A DNA stretch of 64,000 nucleotides, taken from assembly GCF_039540375.1 (NCBI RefSeq), contig NZ_BAABEX010000029.1, forward strand, positions 372,001 through 436,000, in the 5' to 3' direction. The stretch is from Acidovorax_G lacteus. GTDB lineage: Bacteria; Pseudomonadota; Gammaproteobacteria; Burkholderiales; Burkholderiaceae_C. The position numbers and the translations under genes are program-made. Shown piece by piece: positions 34,427 to 44,068 of this stretch. The notes beneath the pieces were generated by a model that saw nothing but the letters and a program-made list of their open reading frames with translations, had not been told where the DNA came from and ran no database searches. Position 1 is the stretch's first letter, and each line of letters starts with the position of its first letter.

Positions 34427-35227
34427 TTAGGGCGCCTGCTCCAGCCACGCCAGTTCGGTGTCGCTGAACCCTGCACGCCGCCGGGCTTCGGTGTTGAAGG
34501 GCGGGCGCGGGCGCGGGGCCTCGTAGCGCTGGGCCAGCACTTCGTACAGCGCTTCCGCGTCATCGCCGCGCTGGCTGCAGAGCCAGCGGTACCAGTGATT
34601 GCCAATCGCCACGTGCCCCACCTCGTCGCGCAGGATGGTGTCGAGAATCTCCACCGCCGCCAGCGCATCGGGTGTGCCCACGCTGCGCAGCTTGTGCTGG
34701 ATCTGCGGCGTGGCGTCCAGCCCGCGGGCTTCCAGCGTGCGTGGCACCAGCGCCATGCGCGCCACGATGTCGTCGCGCGTTTTCTCGCACATGGTCCACA
34801 GCCCCTGGTGGGCCGGGAAGTCGCCGTAGTCGTGCCCCAAGCTGCGCAGGTGGTTGCGCAGCAGCGTGAAGTGGTGCGCTTCTTCGGCGGCCACGCGCAG
34901 CCAGTCGCGGTAGAAGGCGTCTGGCATGCCACCAAAGCGCCAGACGGCGTCGAGTGCGAGGTTGATGGCGTTGAACTCGATGTGCGCAATCGCGTGCAGC
35001 AGCACGGCCCGGCCCAGTGGGGTGGCCGGCGAGCGGCGCGCCACCTCGGTGTGGTGGCGCAGCGCCGGACGCTCGGGGTGGCCTGGCAGGCCGGCGGGCT
35101 CGGTGAGGACAGCGTCTGGTGCTATCGAAATATGAGCTGCTCGTGCTTGCAAATCAAGGGCTGCAGCCGCTTTTTGTTCAGGGTCCTGGAGTTGCAAGAC
35201 CTCCAGCGCACGGTGACGTAGCTCCAT
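34427..35227 (-). CDS. DUF455 ferritin-like protein with repeat-derived N-terminal segment
   Basis: A 266-residue DUF455 protein with a predicted four-helix ferritin-like fold. Candidate di-metal ligands lie in HAIAHIEFNAINLALD, AAEEAHHFTLL and ILRDEVGHVAIGNHWY. The function of the family is not established. Residues 20-36 (ALDLQARAAHISIA and neighbours) are encoded by a copy of the palindromic repeat (35119-35168). It falls between the conserved start MELRHRALEVLQL and the PDAVLTEPAGLPG segment. The start is ATG 35227; the longer open frame upstream overlaps the divergent gene and is spurious. It diverges from the gamma-carbonic anhydrase gene. Confidence 0.85.
   Translation of the reverse strand: MELRHRALEVLQLQDPEQKAAAALDLQARAAHISIAPDAVLTEPAGLPGHPERPALRHHTEVARRSPATPLGRAVLLHAIAHIEFNAINLALDAVWRFGGMPDAFYRDWLRVAAEEAHHFTLLRNHLRSLGHDYGDFPAHQGLWTMCEKTRDDIVARMALVPRTLEARGLDATPQIQHKLRSVGTPDALAAVEILDTILRDEVGHVAIGNHWYRWLCSQRGDDAEALYEVLAQRYEAPRPRPPFNTEARRRAGFSDTELAWLEQAP
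35119..35168 (-). repeat. Palindromic repeat copy inside the DUF455 gene (reads in frame)
   Basis: Module 1 GCTATCGAAATATGAGC (35121-35137, right arm mutated) followed by GCTGCTCGTGCTTGCAAATC and a degenerate right arm. In the minus-strand reading frame it gives about 16 residues without a stop. Confidence 0.8.
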
Positions 35228-35374
35228 TCGTACAATTCTAGGCGGCGCGGCCTCGAAGCCTGCGGTGCATGGCACCGCAGCACAGGCCGCGGCGCTCCGC
35301 CCTCGACTGCAAGCCCCCGCGTGCCGGCTGTGCGCGGGGCGCGAGTCGATCAACCCCACTACGAGGAGGCGGAG

Positions 35375-35899
35375 ATGGCAGTGTATGAACTCGACGGCGT
35401 GGCCCCGCGCGTGGCCGAATCGGCCTGGGTGGCCGACAGCGCCCAGGTGATGGGCAACGTGGTGCTGGGCGAGGACGCGAGCGTCTGGTTCGGCACCGTG
35501 GTGCGTGGCGACACCGAATGCATCACCATCGGCGCGGGCAGCAACATCCAGGACGCCAGCGTGCTGCACGCCGACATTGGCCAGCCGCTGGTGGTGGGCG
35601 AGCGCGTGACGGTGGGCCATCAGGTCATGCTGCACGGCTGCACGATTGGCGACGAGTCGCTCATCGGCATCGGGGCCGTGGTCTTGAACGGGGCGCGCAT
35701 CGGCCGCAACTGCCTGGTGGGCGCGGGCGCACTCGTCACCGAGGGCAAGGAGTTCCCCGACGGCTCCATGATCCTGGGCAGCCCGGCCAAAGTGGTGCGG
35801 CAGCTCACGCCCGAGCAGATCGCCGGCCTGCGCATGAGTGCGCAGCATTACATCGACAACGCCCGGCGCTTTCGGCGCGGGCTGCGCAAGATCGGCTGA
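35375..35899 (+). CDS. Gamma-carbonic-anhydrase-like protein (YrdA/PaaY family)
   Basis: A 174-residue left-handed beta-helix protein with hexapeptide repeats (VVLGEDASVWFGTVVRGD, ITIGAGSNIQDASVLHADIG). Zinc ligands are the His residues in VLHAD, TVGHQVMLHGC, the usual trio. A C-terminal helix includes YIDNARRFRRGLRKIG. The family includes active gamma-carbonic anhydrases and inactive or thioesterase-like members, so the activity is open. The ATG follows GGAGGCGGAG closely. hslO begins 32 bases downstream. Confidence 0.9.
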   Translation: MAVYELDGVAPRVAESAWVADSAQVMGNVVLGEDASVWFGTVVRGDTECITIGAGSNIQDASVLHADIGQPLVVGERVTVGHQVMLHGCTIGDESLIGIGAVVLNGARIGRNCLVGAGALVTEGKEFPDGSMILGSPAKVVRQLTPEQIAGLRMSAQHYIDNARRFRRGLRKIG

Positions 35900-35931
35900 G
35901 CCGGTCTGCGCCCCTACAGGAATCTATTTGC

Positions 35932-36918
35932 GTGTCTGAACTCCACAAATTCCTTTTTGACGGCCTGCCCGTGCGCGGCATGCTGGTGCGCCTGACCGAC
36001 GCCTGGACCGACATCCTCGCGCGCCGCGCCGCCAACACGCAGACGGGCGCCTACCCCGCGCCGGTGCGTGCGCTGCTGGGCGAGATGGCCGCGGCCGGCG
36101 TGCTCATGCAGTCGAACATCAAGTTCAACGGCGCGCTGGTGCTGCAGGTGTTTGGCGACGGGCCGGTCAAGCTGGCCGTGGTGGAGGTGCAGTCCGACCT
36201 GAGCCTGCGCGCCACGGCCACGGTGTTGGCCCCGGTGCCGGACCAAGCACGCCTGAGTGGCATGCTCAACGTGGGCGGCGGTGGCCGCTGTGCCATCACG
36301 CTCGACCCCAAAGACCGCCTGCCGGGCCAGCAGCCCTACCAGGGGGTGGTGCCGCTGCATGGCGATGCGGGCGAAAAGCTTGAAGACGTGGCCGAGGTGC
36401 TGCAGCACTACATGCTGCAGTCCGAGCAACTGGACACCGTGCTCGTGCTGGCCGCCAACGACCAGGTGGCCGCGGGCCTGCTGATCCAGCGCATGCCGCT
36501 GGCGGGCGAGGCCAATCTGGCCGGTGGCACGCCCACGCCCGACGAGGACCAGATCGGCCGCAACGAGGACTACAACCGCATTGCCCACCTGGCGGCCAGC
36601 CTGACGCGCGAGGAGCTGCTCACGCTCGACGCCGATACCATTCTGCGCCGCCTGTTCTGGGAGGAAAAACTGCTGCGCTTTGAGCCGCTGCAGGGGGCGC
36701 AGGGCCCACGCTTTGCCTGCACCTGCAGCCGTGAGCGTGTGCGCAGCATGCTGCGCGGGCTGGGTGCGGCCGAGGCCGAGGACATCCTGGCCGAGCAGGG
36801 GCACATCGAAGTCGGCTGCGACTTCTGCGGCCAGCAATACCGCTTCGATGCGGTGGACGCGGCGCAAATCTTCCGCGAAGCCGGATCGCAGCCGCCCAGC
36901 TCCAGCGCCATGCAGTAG
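35932..36918 (+). CDS. hslO: Redox-regulated chaperone Hsp33
   Basis: Cytoplasmic holdase activated by oxidative unfolding. The N-terminal substrate-binding domain (about residues 1-240, FNGALVLQVFGDGPVKLAVVE) is followed by the C-terminal redox switch, with zinc-binding cysteines CTCSRER and CDFCGQQYRF, the C-x-C and C-x-x-C pairs of the family. Length is 328 residues, slightly above average. The start is GTG 35932; no ATG lies near. The gene ends convergent with a hypothetical gene 33 bases away. Confidence 0.94.
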   Translation: MSELHKFLFDGLPVRGMLVRLTDAWTDILARRAANTQTGAYPAPVRALLGEMAAAGVLMQSNIKFNGALVLQVFGDGPVKLAVVEVQSDLSLRATATVLAPVPDQARLSGMLNVGGGGRCAITLDPKDRLPGQQPYQGVVPLHGDAGEKLEDVAEVLQHYMLQSEQLDTVLVLAANDQVAAGLLIQRMPLAGEANLAGGTPTPDEDQIGRNEDYNRIAHLAASLTREELLTLDADTILRRLFWEEKLLRFEPLQGAQGPRFACTCSRERVRSMLRGLGAAEAEDILAEQGHIEVGCDFCGQQYRFDAVDAAQIFREAGSQPPSSSAMQ

Positions 36919-36951
36919 CGCGGCCTGCGCGGCACGCGCTTGGCGGTGGTA

Positions 36952-37491
36952 TCAGCCGCCGCCCTGGCGTTCGCGTTCGGCCTTCAGCGCGGCAAAGAGC
37001 TGGTGCTCGCACGCCGGGTCGCTGCACTTTTCACAGGCCCAGGGGCGCAGGCGCTGCACGCGGTCCTGCAAGGCGTCGCCGCCGCCGGGCAAACCCAGCG
37101 CGGCCCGGGCGCGCGCGATCTGCGCGTGCAAGGGGCCGTGCAGCACCTGGTAGCTGCGGGCCGTGCGCTGCAGGGCCTGGCGCAGGGCCCAGACCTCGGT
37201 ATCTGCGCTGCCTTGCGGCTGTGCAGATTCCGCCGGGCTTGGGGGCGCAGGGTGGCACAGCAGCAGGTGGCTGAACCCGTCCAGAGACGCCGTCCAGTCT
37301 GGTGGCGCGGGGGCCGCCTGCGCACCGGCATGCGCCACAGGGCACCACAGCGCCACGTGCGCAATGCGCGCATCGCTTGCCAGGGCCGCCCGCAACTGCG
37401 GCGCCTGGGGGTCGCTGGGGGCGGCGAGCAGCAGCACCCGCAGCGTGGTGGGGGGCATGTCTGCCGAGAGGGAAGGCAGAAGCCGCCTCAT
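36952..37491 (-). CDS. Conserved-looking protein with a C-terminal Cys/His cluster
   Basis: Not recognised. It is 179 residues. The first 110 look like a two- or three-layer alpha/beta domain (RVLLLAAPSDPQAPQLRAAL, HVALWCPVAH, FSHLLLCHP), which may bind a nucleotide or act on a small ligand, though I see no P-loop. The C-terminus has WACEKCSDPACEHQLFAALK, a C-x2-C-x4-C-x-H cluster that could hold zinc. It is the last gene of the minus-strand pyrG-kdsA-eno-ftsB block, 33 bases after ftsB, which suggests co-expression. A start at MPPTTL (residue 12) is also possible. Confidence 0.65.
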   Translation of the reverse strand: MRRLLPSLSADMPPTTLRVLLLAAPSDPQAPQLRAALASDARIAHVALWCPVAHAGAQAAPAPPDWTASLDGFSHLLLCHPAPPSPAESAQPQGSADTEVWALRQALQRTARSYQVLHGPLHAQIARARAALGLPGGGDALQDRVQRLRPWACEKCSDPACEHQLFAALKAERERQGGG

Positions 37492-37524
37492 AGGCCTGTG
37501 GTCTTGGCCGCAGGCCGTGGGGAC

Positions 37525-37803
37525 TCAGCGGTGGCTGTACTGCACAAAGATTTCATTGGGCTTGACCATGCCCAGTTCGCTGCGGGCCTTTTCCTCGACC
37601 ATGTCGAGGCCTTCCTTCAGGTCTTGCACTTCGGAGCTGAGCTGGGCGTTGGCCTGGCGCGCGCGCGCATTGGCGGCCTGCTGCGCTTCGATCTGGCGCT
37701 GCATCTCCTGCACTTTGGGCAGGCTGCCGCGCCCCATCCACAACTGGGCGTGGATGGCCACCAGCAGACCGAGCAGCACCAGCGGGATGATTCGGGAGCC
37801 CAT
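37525..37803 (-). CDS. ftsB: Cell division protein FtsB
   Basis: A 92-residue bitopic membrane protein of the divisome, which links FtsQ and FtsL. One N-terminal membrane helix (about residues 5-20, IIPLVLLGLLVAIHAQLW) is followed by a periplasmic coiled coil (VQEMQRQIEAQQAANARAR) and the conserved end ARSELGMVKPNEIFVQY. The order eno-ftsB is typical of proteobacteria. A 9-bp hairpin (37887-37908) without a T tract lies in the 143-base gap after eno, so transcription may only partly continue. Confidence 0.95.
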   Translation of the reverse strand: MGSRIIPLVLLGLLVAIHAQLWMGRGSLPKVQEMQRQIEAQQAANARARQANAQLSSEVQDLKEGLDMVEEKARSELGMVKPNEIFVQYSHR

Positions 37804-37946
37804 GCGCGCAGGTTCTCAGAACGTCGGCAGCGCCGCACTAGGGAGGAGGGCAGGCCTGCACAGCTGCAGGCCCGCTTCAAGGCCCGACAGCGGCCCGCTG
37901 GCCGCTGTGCGGCCAGCCGGAGAGGGCAGCAGGGGCCGCACGGGGC

Positions 37947-39233
<1,287 letters not shown>

Positions 39234-39265
39234 GGTTTCCTTTGTTGGAAGTTTGGAATGAAATC

Positions 39266-39317
39266 GGCCGCTCGTGCTTGTTTTCTGAGCATAAGCCGCT
39301 ATAAATTCGATAGCAAA
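39266..39317 (-). repeat. Palindromic repeat between DUF1330 gene and eno
   Basis: Module 2 is degenerate (GCCGCTCGTGCTTG ... GAGCATAAGC) and module 1 is GCTATAAATTCGATAGC (39298-39314). It sits 32 bases upstream of the eno start, within the co-directional gene block, and so would be transcribed in the eno leader. Confidence 0.8.
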
Positions 39318-39332
39318 TTGACGGCGGCTGCG

Positions 39333-39623
39333 TCACACACCTTCGACGCAGACCATTCGCATGATGGCCGCACCCTCGCGGGCGGCCTTGGCCTTCTGGT
39401 ACTCGGGGGTGTCGTAGAAGGCTCGGGCCGCCTCGAAGCTCGGGAACTTCAGCAGCACGGTGCGGCCGGGGTTCCAGTCGCCTTCCAGCACCTCCACCTT
39501 GCCGCCGCGGATGCACACCTCGGCGCCATGTGCTTGCATGGCCAGCGTGCTCCACTTCTTGTATTCCTCGTACTGCTCGGGGTTGGTGACGGTGACCGAT
39601 GCGATGACGTAGCCGCTGCTCAT
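39333..39623 (-). CDS. DUF1330 protein (ferredoxin-like fold)
   Basis: A 96-residue protein of the dimeric alpha/beta barrel type. Typical stretches are VIASVTVTNPEQYEEYKKWS, GAEVCIRGGKVEVLEGDW, VLLKFPSFEAARAFYDTPEYQ and a C-terminal beta strand. The family function is unknown. It lies between kdsA (7-base gap) and eno, which fits many Comamonadaceae but has no known link to either enzyme. The start at ATG 39623 is preferred over an upstream frame extension inside kdsA. Confidence 0.88.
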   Translation of the reverse strand: MSSGYVIASVTVTNPEQYEEYKKWSTLAMQAHGAEVCIRGGKVEVLEGDWNPGRTVLLKFPSFEAARAFYDTPEYQKAKAAREGAAIMRMVCVEGV

Positions 39624-39630
39624 GGTGTCT

Positions 39631-40488
39631 TCAGGCTCCAAAGTTGTTTTCGAGGAATCCGCTCTTCTTGGTGGCATCGTCGAGCACCACCAGGGTCTCC
39701 AGCAGCGCCTTCATGTGCTGCAGCGGCACCGCGTTGGGGCCGTCAGACCAGGCTTCGGCCGGCCGGGGATGGGTTTCCATGAAGAGGCCCGCCACGCCCA
39801 CGGCCACACCGGCGCGGGCCAGTACCGGCACCATGTCGCGCGCGCCGCCGCTGGCCGTGCCAAGCCCGCCGGGCTTTTGCACCGAATGGGTCACGTCGAA
39901 CACCACGGGCGCGCCCGATTTGCGCATCTCGGCCAGGCTGGTCATGTCGGCCACAAGGTTGTTGTAGCCAAAGCTCACGCCGCGCTCACAGGCGAGAAAA
40001 CGGTCTTCCGAGAGGCCCGCCTCGCGCGCGGCGTCGCGGGCCTTGTCGATCACGTTCTTCATGTCCCAGGGCGCGAGGAACTGCCCCTTCTTGATGTTGA
40101 CCGGCTTGCCCGACTGCGCCACGGCCCGGATGAAATCCGTCTGGCGGCACAAAAAGGCCGGGGTTTGCAGCACGTCGACCACGCTGGCCACCTCGGCCAC
40201 CTGGGATTCGTCGTGCACATCGGTCAGGATGGGCAGTTGCAGCTGGTGGCGTACTTCATCCAGGATCTTCAGGCCGGCATCCAGGCCGACGCCGCGCTTG
40301 CTGCTGCCCGACGATCGGTTGGCCTTGTCGAACGAGCCCTTGTAGATCAGCGGGATGCCCAGCGGCGCGCAGGCCTCTTTCAGGCGGCCCGCCACTTCGA
40401 GCGACATCTCCAGCCCTTCAATGGAGCAGGTGCCCGCGATCAGAAAGAAACGCTGGTCGAGGCCGACGTTGAATCCGCACAGCTGCAT
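39631..40488 (-). CDS. kdsA: 3-deoxy-8-phosphooctulonate (KDO-8-P) synthase
   Basis: Condenses arabinose 5-phosphate with phosphoenolpyruvate on the way to KDO of lipopolysaccharide. The 285-residue product has FFLIAGTCSIEGLEMSLEVA, LIYKGSFDKANRSS, GQFLAPWDMKNVIDKA and MVPVLARAGVAVGVAGLFME. Metal dependence is not clear: the segment LIAGTCSIEG has Cys where metal-dependent KdsA enzymes carry the first ligand, and the non-metal class has Asn. That makes this a likely metallo-form. It follows pyrG by 14 bases. Confidence 0.96.
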   Translation of the reverse strand: MQLCGFNVGLDQRFFLIAGTCSIEGLEMSLEVAGRLKEACAPLGIPLIYKGSFDKANRSSGSSKRGVGLDAGLKILDEVRHQLQLPILTDVHDESQVAEVASVVDVLQTPAFLCRQTDFIRAVAQSGKPVNIKKGQFLAPWDMKNVIDKARDAAREAGLSEDRFLACERGVSFGYNNLVADMTSLAEMRKSGAPVVFDVTHSVQKPGGLGTASGGARDMVPVLARAGVAVGVAGLFMETHPRPAEAWSDGPNAVPLQHMKALLETLVVLDDATKKSGFLENNFGA

Positions 40489-40502
40489 GGGGTGGGCTCC
40501 GG

Positions 40503-42158
40503 TCAGGCCTTGGCGGCCTGCTGGTGGTCGATGGCCGCCTTGATGAAGGCGTTGAACAGCGGGTGGCCGTTCCAGGGCGTGGATTTGAACTCGGGGTGGA
40601 ACTGCACCCCAATGAACCACGGATGCACGCTCTGCGGCAGCTCGACGATTTCGGTCAGCTGCTCGCGCTGTGTGAGCGCCGAGATCACCAGCCCCGCCTG
40701 GCGCAGCTGGTCGAGGTAGTGCACGTTGGCTTCGTAGCGGTGGCGGTGGCGTTCGGTCACCACGTCGCCGTAAATGCTGTGGGCCAGCGTGTTCTTGGCT
40801 ACGTCCGAGCTTTGCGCACCCAGGCGCATGGTGCCGCCCAGGTCCGAATTGGCGTCGCGGCGCTGAATGCTGCCGTCAGCGTCCTTCCACTCGGTGATCA
40901 GCGCGATCACGGGGTGGGGCGTGGCCGGGTCGAACTCGGTGCTGTTGGCCCCTTGCAGGCCCGCCACATGGCGTGCGTATTCGATCGTGGCCACCTGCAT
41001 GCCCAGGCAGATGCCCAGGTAGGGCACCTTGTGTTCGCGCGCAAACTGGGCGGTGGAGATCTTGCCTTCCACCCCGCGCTGGCCAAAGCCGCCGGGCACC
41101 AGGATGGCGTCGTAGCGGGCCAGCGTGGCGGCCGCATCGGCACCGGTGATGGTTTCGGAGTCGATGTGGTCGATCTTCACGCGCACATGGTTGCGCATGC
41201 CCGCGTGGCGCAGGGCTTCGTTTACCGACTTGTAACTGTCCGACAGGTCCACGTATTTGCCAACCATGGCAATCGTGACTTCGCCGCGCGGATGCTCGGT
41301 CTCGTATACCAGGTCGTCCCAGCGCTTGAGGTTGGCGGGCGGCGTGTTCAGGCGCAGCTTGTCACAGATCAGGCCGTCGAGGCCCTGCTCGTGCAGCACG
41401 CGCGGCACCTTGTAGATGGTGTCCACGTCGGGCATGGAGATCACGCCCCAGCTCTGCACGTTGGTGAACAGCGAAATCTTCTCGCGCTCCTCGTCAGGGA
41501 TGCGGCGGTCGGCCCGGCACAGCAGCGCGTCGGGCTGGATGCCGATTTCGCGCAGCTTTTGCACCGTGTGCTGCGTGGGCTTGGTCTTGAGCTCGCCCGC
41601 TGCGCCAATCCAGGGCAGGTAGGTCAGGTGCACGAAGGCCGAATTGTTGGGCCCCAGGCGCAGGCTGAGCTGGCGCACGGCTTCGAGGAAGGGCAGCGAC
41701 TCGATGTCGCCCACCGTGCCGCCAATTTCGACGATCGCCACATCCACCGCATCGTCGGTGCCCATGCCCGCGCCGCGTTTGATGTATTCCTGGATCTCGT
41801 TGGTCACGTGCGGGATCACCTGCACCGTCTTGCCCAGGTAGTCGCCGCGGCGTTCTTTTTCGAGCACGCTCTGGTAGATGCGGCCCGTGGTGAAGTTGTT
41901 GGCCTTCTTCATCCGCGTTTCAATGAAACGCTCGTAATGGCCCAGGTCCAGGTCGGTTTCGGCTCCGTCGTCGGTCACGAAGACTTCGCCGTGCTGGAAG
42001 GGCGACATCGTGCCGGGGTCGACGTTGATGTAAGGGTCGAGCTTGATGAGGGTGACTTTGAGTCCCCGCGATTCGAGGATCGCGGCAAGGGAGGCTGAGG
42101 CGATTCCCTTGCCCAGGGAAGACACCACACCGCCGGTGACGAAGACAAATTTGGTCAT
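40503..42158 (-). CDS. pyrG: CTP synthase
   Basis: Amidates UTP to CTP, using glutamine nitrogen. The 551-residue product has the N-terminal synthetase domain (FVTGGVVSSLGKGIASASLA, VEIGGTVGDIESLPFLEAVR) and the C-terminal class I glutaminase domain, with the nucleophile in GICLGMQVA, and GVQFHPEF near the end. First gene of the minus-strand block pyrG-kdsA-DUF1330-eno-ftsB. It diverges from coaBC. Confidence 0.98.
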   Translation of the reverse strand: MTKFVFVTGGVVSSLGKGIASASLAAILESRGLKVTLIKLDPYINVDPGTMSPFQHGEVFVTDDGAETDLDLGHYERFIETRMKKANNFTTGRIYQSVLEKERRGDYLGKTVQVIPHVTNEIQEYIKRGAGMGTDDAVDVAIVEIGGTVGDIESLPFLEAVRQLSLRLGPNNSAFVHLTYLPWIGAAGELKTKPTQHTVQKLREIGIQPDALLCRADRRIPDEEREKISLFTNVQSWGVISMPDVDTIYKVPRVLHEQGLDGLICDKLRLNTPPANLKRWDDLVYETEHPRGEVTIAMVGKYVDLSDSYKSVNEALRHAGMRNHVRVKIDHIDSETITGADAAATLARYDAILVPGGFGQRGVEGKISTAQFAREHKVPYLGICLGMQVATIEYARHVAGLQGANSTEFDPATPHPVIALITEWKDADGSIQRRDANSDLGGTMRLGAQSSDVAKNTLAHSIYGDVVTERHRHRYEANVHYLDQLRQAGLVISALTQREQLTEIVELPQSVHPWFIGVQFHPEFKSTPWNGHPLFNAFIKAAIDHQQAAKA

Positions 42159-42266
42159 GTCGTTGTAGGTGGTGGGAAATCGGGATTATAAGTGCCGCCC
42201 CTCACCGGCCCGGCGCGAGCGTTGGGCAGCCCGGCCGCGCGGCAGGGCTCTGCTACATTGCGGCGC

Positions 42267-43484
42267 ATGAGCGAGCTCGCAGGCAAACATCTGGTGCTGG
42301 GACTGACGGGGGGCGTGGCCTGCTACAAGGCCGCCGACCTCTGTCGCCAGCTCATCAAGGCCGGTGCCACCGTGCAGGTGGTGATGACCGAAGCGGCCCA
42401 GCAGTTCATCACGCCGGTCACCATGCAAGCGCTGTCGGGGCGCACGGTGTACGGCTCGCAATGGGACGCGCGCGAGCCCAACAACATGCCCCATATCAAC
42501 CTCAGCCGCGAGGCCGATGCCATCGTGCTGGCGCCGTGCAGCGCCGACTTCATCGCGCGGCTGGTGCAGGGCCGCGCCGACGAACTGCTGAGCCTGCTGT
42601 GCCTGGCCCGCCCGCGCGAGCGGGTGCCGCTGCTCATCGCCCCGGCCATGAACCGCGAGATGTGGTCGCACCCTGCCACGCAGCGCAACCTGGCCCAGGT
42701 GCAGGCCGATGGCGCCCTGGTGCTGGGCGTTGGCAACGGCGACCAGGCCTGCGGCGAAACCGGCGACGGGCGCATGCTGGAGCCAGCAGAGCTGCTGGAG
42801 GAGATCGTTGCGGCCCTCGCGCCCAAGCCGCTGCAGGGGTGCCGCGTCGTGGTCACGGCGGGGCCTACGTTCGAGGCCATCGACCCGGTGCGCGGCATCA
42901 CCAATCTGTCGAGCGGCAAGATGGGCTTTGCCATCGCCCGTGCGGCGCGCGAGGCCGGGGCCGACGTGACCCTGGTGGCGGGGCCGGTGCACCTGCCCAC
43001 GCCGCGCGGCGTGCGCCGCGTGGACGTGCGCGCCGCGCAGGAGATGCTGGCCGCCACCGAGCAGGCCGTGGCCGGTGCCGATGTCTTCGTGGCCACGGCG
43101 GCCGTGGCCGACTGGCGGCCTGCGCAAGCCGCCCACGAAAAGATCAAGAAAGACGGCTCGGGACAGACGCCGCAACTCGGCTTTGTTGAGAACCCCGACA
43201 TTCTGGCCGCCGTGGCCCGTTCAGACCGTGCCCGCAGCGGTGCGCTGTACTGCGTGGGCTTCGCGGCTGAGAGCCACGACCTGCTACAGCACGCGACGAC
43301 CAAACGCGCGCGTAAGGGCGTGCCGCTGCTCGTGGGCAACATCGGCCCCGCCACCTTCGGGCAGGACGACAACGCGCTGCTGCTGGTGGACGCGCAGGGC
43401 CACCGCGAACTGCCGCGGGCCTCGAAGCGGCGACTGGCCCAGGAACTGGTGGCCGAGATCGCGCGCCGCCGTGTGGCGCGCTGA
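42267..43484 (+). CDS. coaBC: Bifunctional phosphopantothenoylcysteine decarboxylase/synthetase
   Basis: Catalyses two successive steps of coenzyme A synthesis. The N-terminal CoaC flavoprotein domain has GLTGGVACYKAADLCRQL, the active-site APAMNREMW and CGETGDGRMLEP. The C-terminal CoaB domain has VVTAGPTFEAIDPVRGITN, SGKMGFAIA and VATAAVADW. Length is 405 residues. The ATG follows CATTGCGGCGC without a strong ribosome site. It diverges from pyrG and leads a plus-strand run with a membrane protein and dut, the usual coaBC-dut pairing. Confidence 0.95.
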   Translation: MSELAGKHLVLGLTGGVACYKAADLCRQLIKAGATVQVVMTEAAQQFITPVTMQALSGRTVYGSQWDAREPNNMPHINLSREADAIVLAPCSADFIARLVQGRADELLSLLCLARPRERVPLLIAPAMNREMWSHPATQRNLAQVQADGALVLGVGNGDQACGETGDGRMLEPAELLEEIVAALAPKPLQGCRVVVTAGPTFEAIDPVRGITNLSSGKMGFAIARAAREAGADVTLVAGPVHLPTPRGVRRVDVRAAQEMLAATEQAVAGADVFVATAAVADWRPAQAAHEKIKKDGSGQTPQLGFVENPDILAAVARSDRARSGALYCVGFAAESHDLLQHATTKRARKGVPLLVGNIGPATFGQDDNALLLVDAQGHRELPRASKRRLAQELVAEIARRRVAR

Positions 43485-43493
43485 GTGCTGGCC

Positions 43494-44021
43494 ATGCTGC
43501 CCAAGCGGTCGCCCTGGGACACGCCGCCCCACGGCGACTTTGCGGCTTACGTCGAGCGCTTGACGGCCGAGTCGGCTGCGCGCGCTGCCGCTGCGGCCCA
43601 CCGGACTTCGGCGGCGGCGCCCGCACCCGCACCTGCCGCTCCCGTGCCTGCGTCTGCGTCTGCGTCTCCGTCTGCTGCGCCGCAGCGCACGGCAGCCTCG
43701 CGCGGCCGCCCGGCATCCAAAGCGCCGCGGGTTGCCCAGGTCGCAGTAGCGCAGGCGCTGCAGCAACACCCGGCGGCGCTTGCGGCGCTGCTCACCGTGG
43801 TTCGCGGGGCGCGCCGTGGTGCGCTCGGCATGGCAGTGCTATTGGGCGTGCTGTGGTGGTGGAGTGGCGGCGTGCCGTTGGCCAGTGTGGCGTTTCTGGC
43901 GATCTGGTGGTCGCTGGGCCGCGCGCTGCGCTGGCTGGGTGATGTCGCGCCCCAGGCTGCGCCACCCGCCTCTGCCCCAGCGACTCCGAAGGCCCGGACA
44001 GCCCGCTCCCGCGCGCCCTAG
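43494..44021 (+). CDS. Unrecognised membrane protein between coaBC and dut
   Basis: About 175 residues, not recognised. An N-terminal helix (PHGDFAAYVERLTAESAARA) leads to a 50-residue Ala/Pro/Ser-rich stretch, then a basic helix (VAQALQQHPAALAALLTVVR) and two membrane helices (about 115-130, GMAVLLGVLWWWSG, and 135-150, ASVAFLAIWWSLGRAL). The tail is Ala/Pro-rich and ends TARSRAP. GTG 43485, directly after the coaBC stop, is an alternative start. Its position suggests co-transcription with coaBC and dut. Confidence 0.6.
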   Translation: MLPKRSPWDTPPHGDFAAYVERLTAESAARAAAAAHRTSAAAPAPAPAAPVPASASASPSAAPQRTAASRGRPASKAPRVAQVAVAQALQQHPAALAALLTVVRGARRGALGMAVLLGVLWWWSGGVPLASVAFLAIWWSLGRALRWLGDVAPQAAPPASAPATPKARTARSRAP

Positions 44022-44068
44022 CCCTTTTTCAGGGGCCATGTGCCCCGCCCATTGATGAAGTCTCCGTG

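Noticed and set aside
33050..35221. 723-codon open frame opposite the EAL-HDOD paralogue and DUF455 gene
   Set aside because: Spans two real genes and an intergenic gap on the other strand; no recognisable domain.
35228..35848. Upstream extension of the DUF455 frame to a 473-residue protein
   Set aside because: It would overlap the divergent carbonic-anhydrase gene throughout; the family start MELRHRA at 35227 fits.
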